In this document: positions 5,183-5,994 of the stretch, in pieces | Layout: every line of letters starts with the position of its first letter | How positions within the stretch are numbered: the stretch's first letter is position 1 | Source of the DNA: a bacterium | Lineage (GTDB): Bacteria; Bacteroidota; Ignavibacteria; Kapaibacteriales; UBA2268 | DNA: 5,994 nucleotides | Direction: 5' to 3' | Assembly (NCBI GenBank): GCA_024710535.1 | Contig: JANJUO010000097.1 | Span: 1-5,994 of the forward strand | Translations under genes and position numbers: made by a program | Notes under the pieces: generated by a model | Database searches by the model: none | The model's input: the letters and a program-made list of their open reading frames with translations, nothing else | What the model was told of the DNA's origin: nothing

Positions 5183-5994
5183 TTAAGGTTTTCAATCTCT
5201 GTTGCAGTCAGTCCTGTCGATTTAACAATTATTTCGATTGGAACTCCATTCATTAACAAATTCTTAGCTACTTCAATTTTTGCTTTTAATTCCCCTTTAA
5301 TTTCGCCTTCTTTAATTCCTTCTTTTAATCCTTCCTTTAATCCTTCCTCTTTGGCTGTATTTAGTGCATCTCTATCGCGAACTGTATTTATTATATATTT
5401 TTCATAAATTTTTCGTTCTTGGTCATCCATATTTATTTCTGATAGTTTTTGTCTTGCTTGGGCTATATTTTTGGAGTTTGAACCTTCTGCAATTTCATTG
5501 TTTTTGAACATATAAATCCATTCATCAATCTTCTTTTTGATTATGTTTGGATAACGCTCAACTGTAATTAAATAATATTCTGGAAAGATATTGGTTTCAA
5601 CAAATTTGTATTTTGGTTCGATACTGTCTTTTAATTTCTCTTGTTTTTTTACGATTAACTTGGTGCCAGTATTCAAGCCAACAAATTCATTTGTGCCGTG
5701 ATAAATATAATCATCACCAATGCCAAGATTGAAATACATTATGCTTATTGAAATTACTTTGCTAATATTTCGGAAATCATCGCCAAGTTTTTGGTGGTCA
5801 ACAATTATTTTGGATGTGGCATAAAGTAAACTTTGCAAATAATCTGTTTCACGAGTATTTTGGATTTCTATGTAAATTTTGCGTTTGTCTTTGTCCTCTA
5901 TCAACAAATCAACACGATTGTATTTATCAATTTCTGAATTTTGATTGCTTTCGCTTTCCAAAATATTCAATACCTTTATTTCATCATCTTCAAG
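5179..5994 (-). CDS. Rpn-family PD-(D/E)XK nuclease/transposase-like protein (N-terminus beyond right edge)
   Basis: The frame is open from the right edge to a TGA at 5179-5181, giving 271 visible residues; the true start lies outside the window. A TTG at 5968-5970 is internal, since family-like sequence (EIKVLNILESESNQ) continues through it. The nuclease core is visible: NRVDLLIED with the acidic D29 and IYIEIQN with E43 and Q45 (fragment numbering), then RETDYLQSLLYATSKII. This is the pattern of the Rpn (recombination-promoting nuclease)/PDDEXK_2 family, DNA endonucleases found in many scattered copies. The C-terminal part has the usual charged repeats of the EGLK/EGIK type (about 216-234) and a short final helical unit (NGVPIEIIVKSTGLTATEIENLN is a natural-looking end). 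The gene is intact as far as seen. It abuts the RHS remnant with no gap, which suggests insertion or rearrangement. Whether it acts in recombination, defence or genome rearrangement here is unknown. Confidence 0.85.
   Translation of the reverse strand, partial: LEDDEIKVLNILESESNQNSEIDKYNRVDLLIEDKDKRKIYIEIQNTRETDYLQSLLYATSKIIVDHQKLGDDFRNISKVISISIMYFNLGIGDDYIYHGTNEFVGLNTGTKLIVKKQEKLKDSIEPKYKFVETNIFPEYYLITVERYPNIIKKKIDEWIYMFKNNEIAEGSNSKNIAQARQKLSEINMDDQERKIYEKYIINTVRDRDALNTAKEEGLKEGLKEGIKEGEIKGELKAKIEVAKNLLMNGVPIEIIVKSTGLTATEIENLN
5311..5347 (-). repeat. 12-bp tandem repeat inside the Rpn gene
   Basis: On the plus strand TTTAATCCTTCC occurs twice in perfect tandem (5324-5335 and 5336-5347), preceded by a diverged unit from 5311. 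On the coding strand this encodes the four-residue repeat (EGLK, EGLK, EGIK) of the Rpn C-terminal region. The period is a multiple of three, so changes in copy number would lengthen or shorten the protein without a frameshift. Confidence 0.75.

Noticed and set aside
5171..5407. 78-codon plus-strand frame opposite the Rpn C-terminus
   Set aside because: Its repetitive Ser/Pro/Phe composition (SLIPSFNPSFNPS) is only the reverse reading of the EGLK repeat.
5968..5970. TTG as the start codon of the Rpn gene
   Set aside because: The frame stays open to the right edge and the residues before it (EDDEIKV) fit the family sequence, so the gene begins outside the window.

Overview
This 6-kb window comes from an AT-rich bacterium. 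I place it tentatively in the Bacteroidota/Chlorobi (FCB) group. The reasons are the style of the RHS-core remnant (DHLGNV, NYYAF/GMLIPG, YRFGFNG), several TAnnTTTG-type boxes just upstream of genes, the lack of clear Shine-Dalgarno sequences, and the kind of NfeD/YqiJ-like and Rpn-family proteins present. No rRNA, tRNA or other decisive marker is in the window, so this placement is an inference. Every gene I can support is on the minus strand, so transcription runs from right to left.

Reading in the direction of transcription, the right end (5179-5994) holds the C-terminal part of an Rpn-family PD-(D/E)XK nuclease/transposase-like gene that enters from beyond the right edge. Directly after its stop codon lies a decayed fragment of an RHS-repeat-associated core domain (4987-5182), carrying a one-base frameshift and cut off in the middle of the core motif. 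About 500 bases without a gene follow (4485-4986). They contain an imperfect long inverted repeat, a 9-bp stem-loop and a cluster of CTTAG/CTAAG words, and look like the scar of an accessory or mobile region.

The central block looks like ordinary chromosome. It has a PLP-dependent methionine/kynurenine-type aminotransferase (3281-4432), then a PhoB/OmpR-family response regulator (2457-3215), then a PhoR-type membrane sensor kinase with extracellular sensor, HAMP, PAS, HisKA and HATPase domains (708-2453). Regulator and kinase are 3 bases apart and surely form one two-component system. A 65-base gap containing a possible promoter separates the aminotransferase from them.

At the left edge (1-432) begins a NfeD/YqiJ-like membrane protein. 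Only its N-terminal membrane part is in the window; the expected soluble OB-fold domain, and possibly a flotillin partner gene, would lie beyond the left edge.

The conserved block is ordinary. The least explained part is 4700-5185, where the RHS remnant meets the Rpn gene and the repeats cluster.
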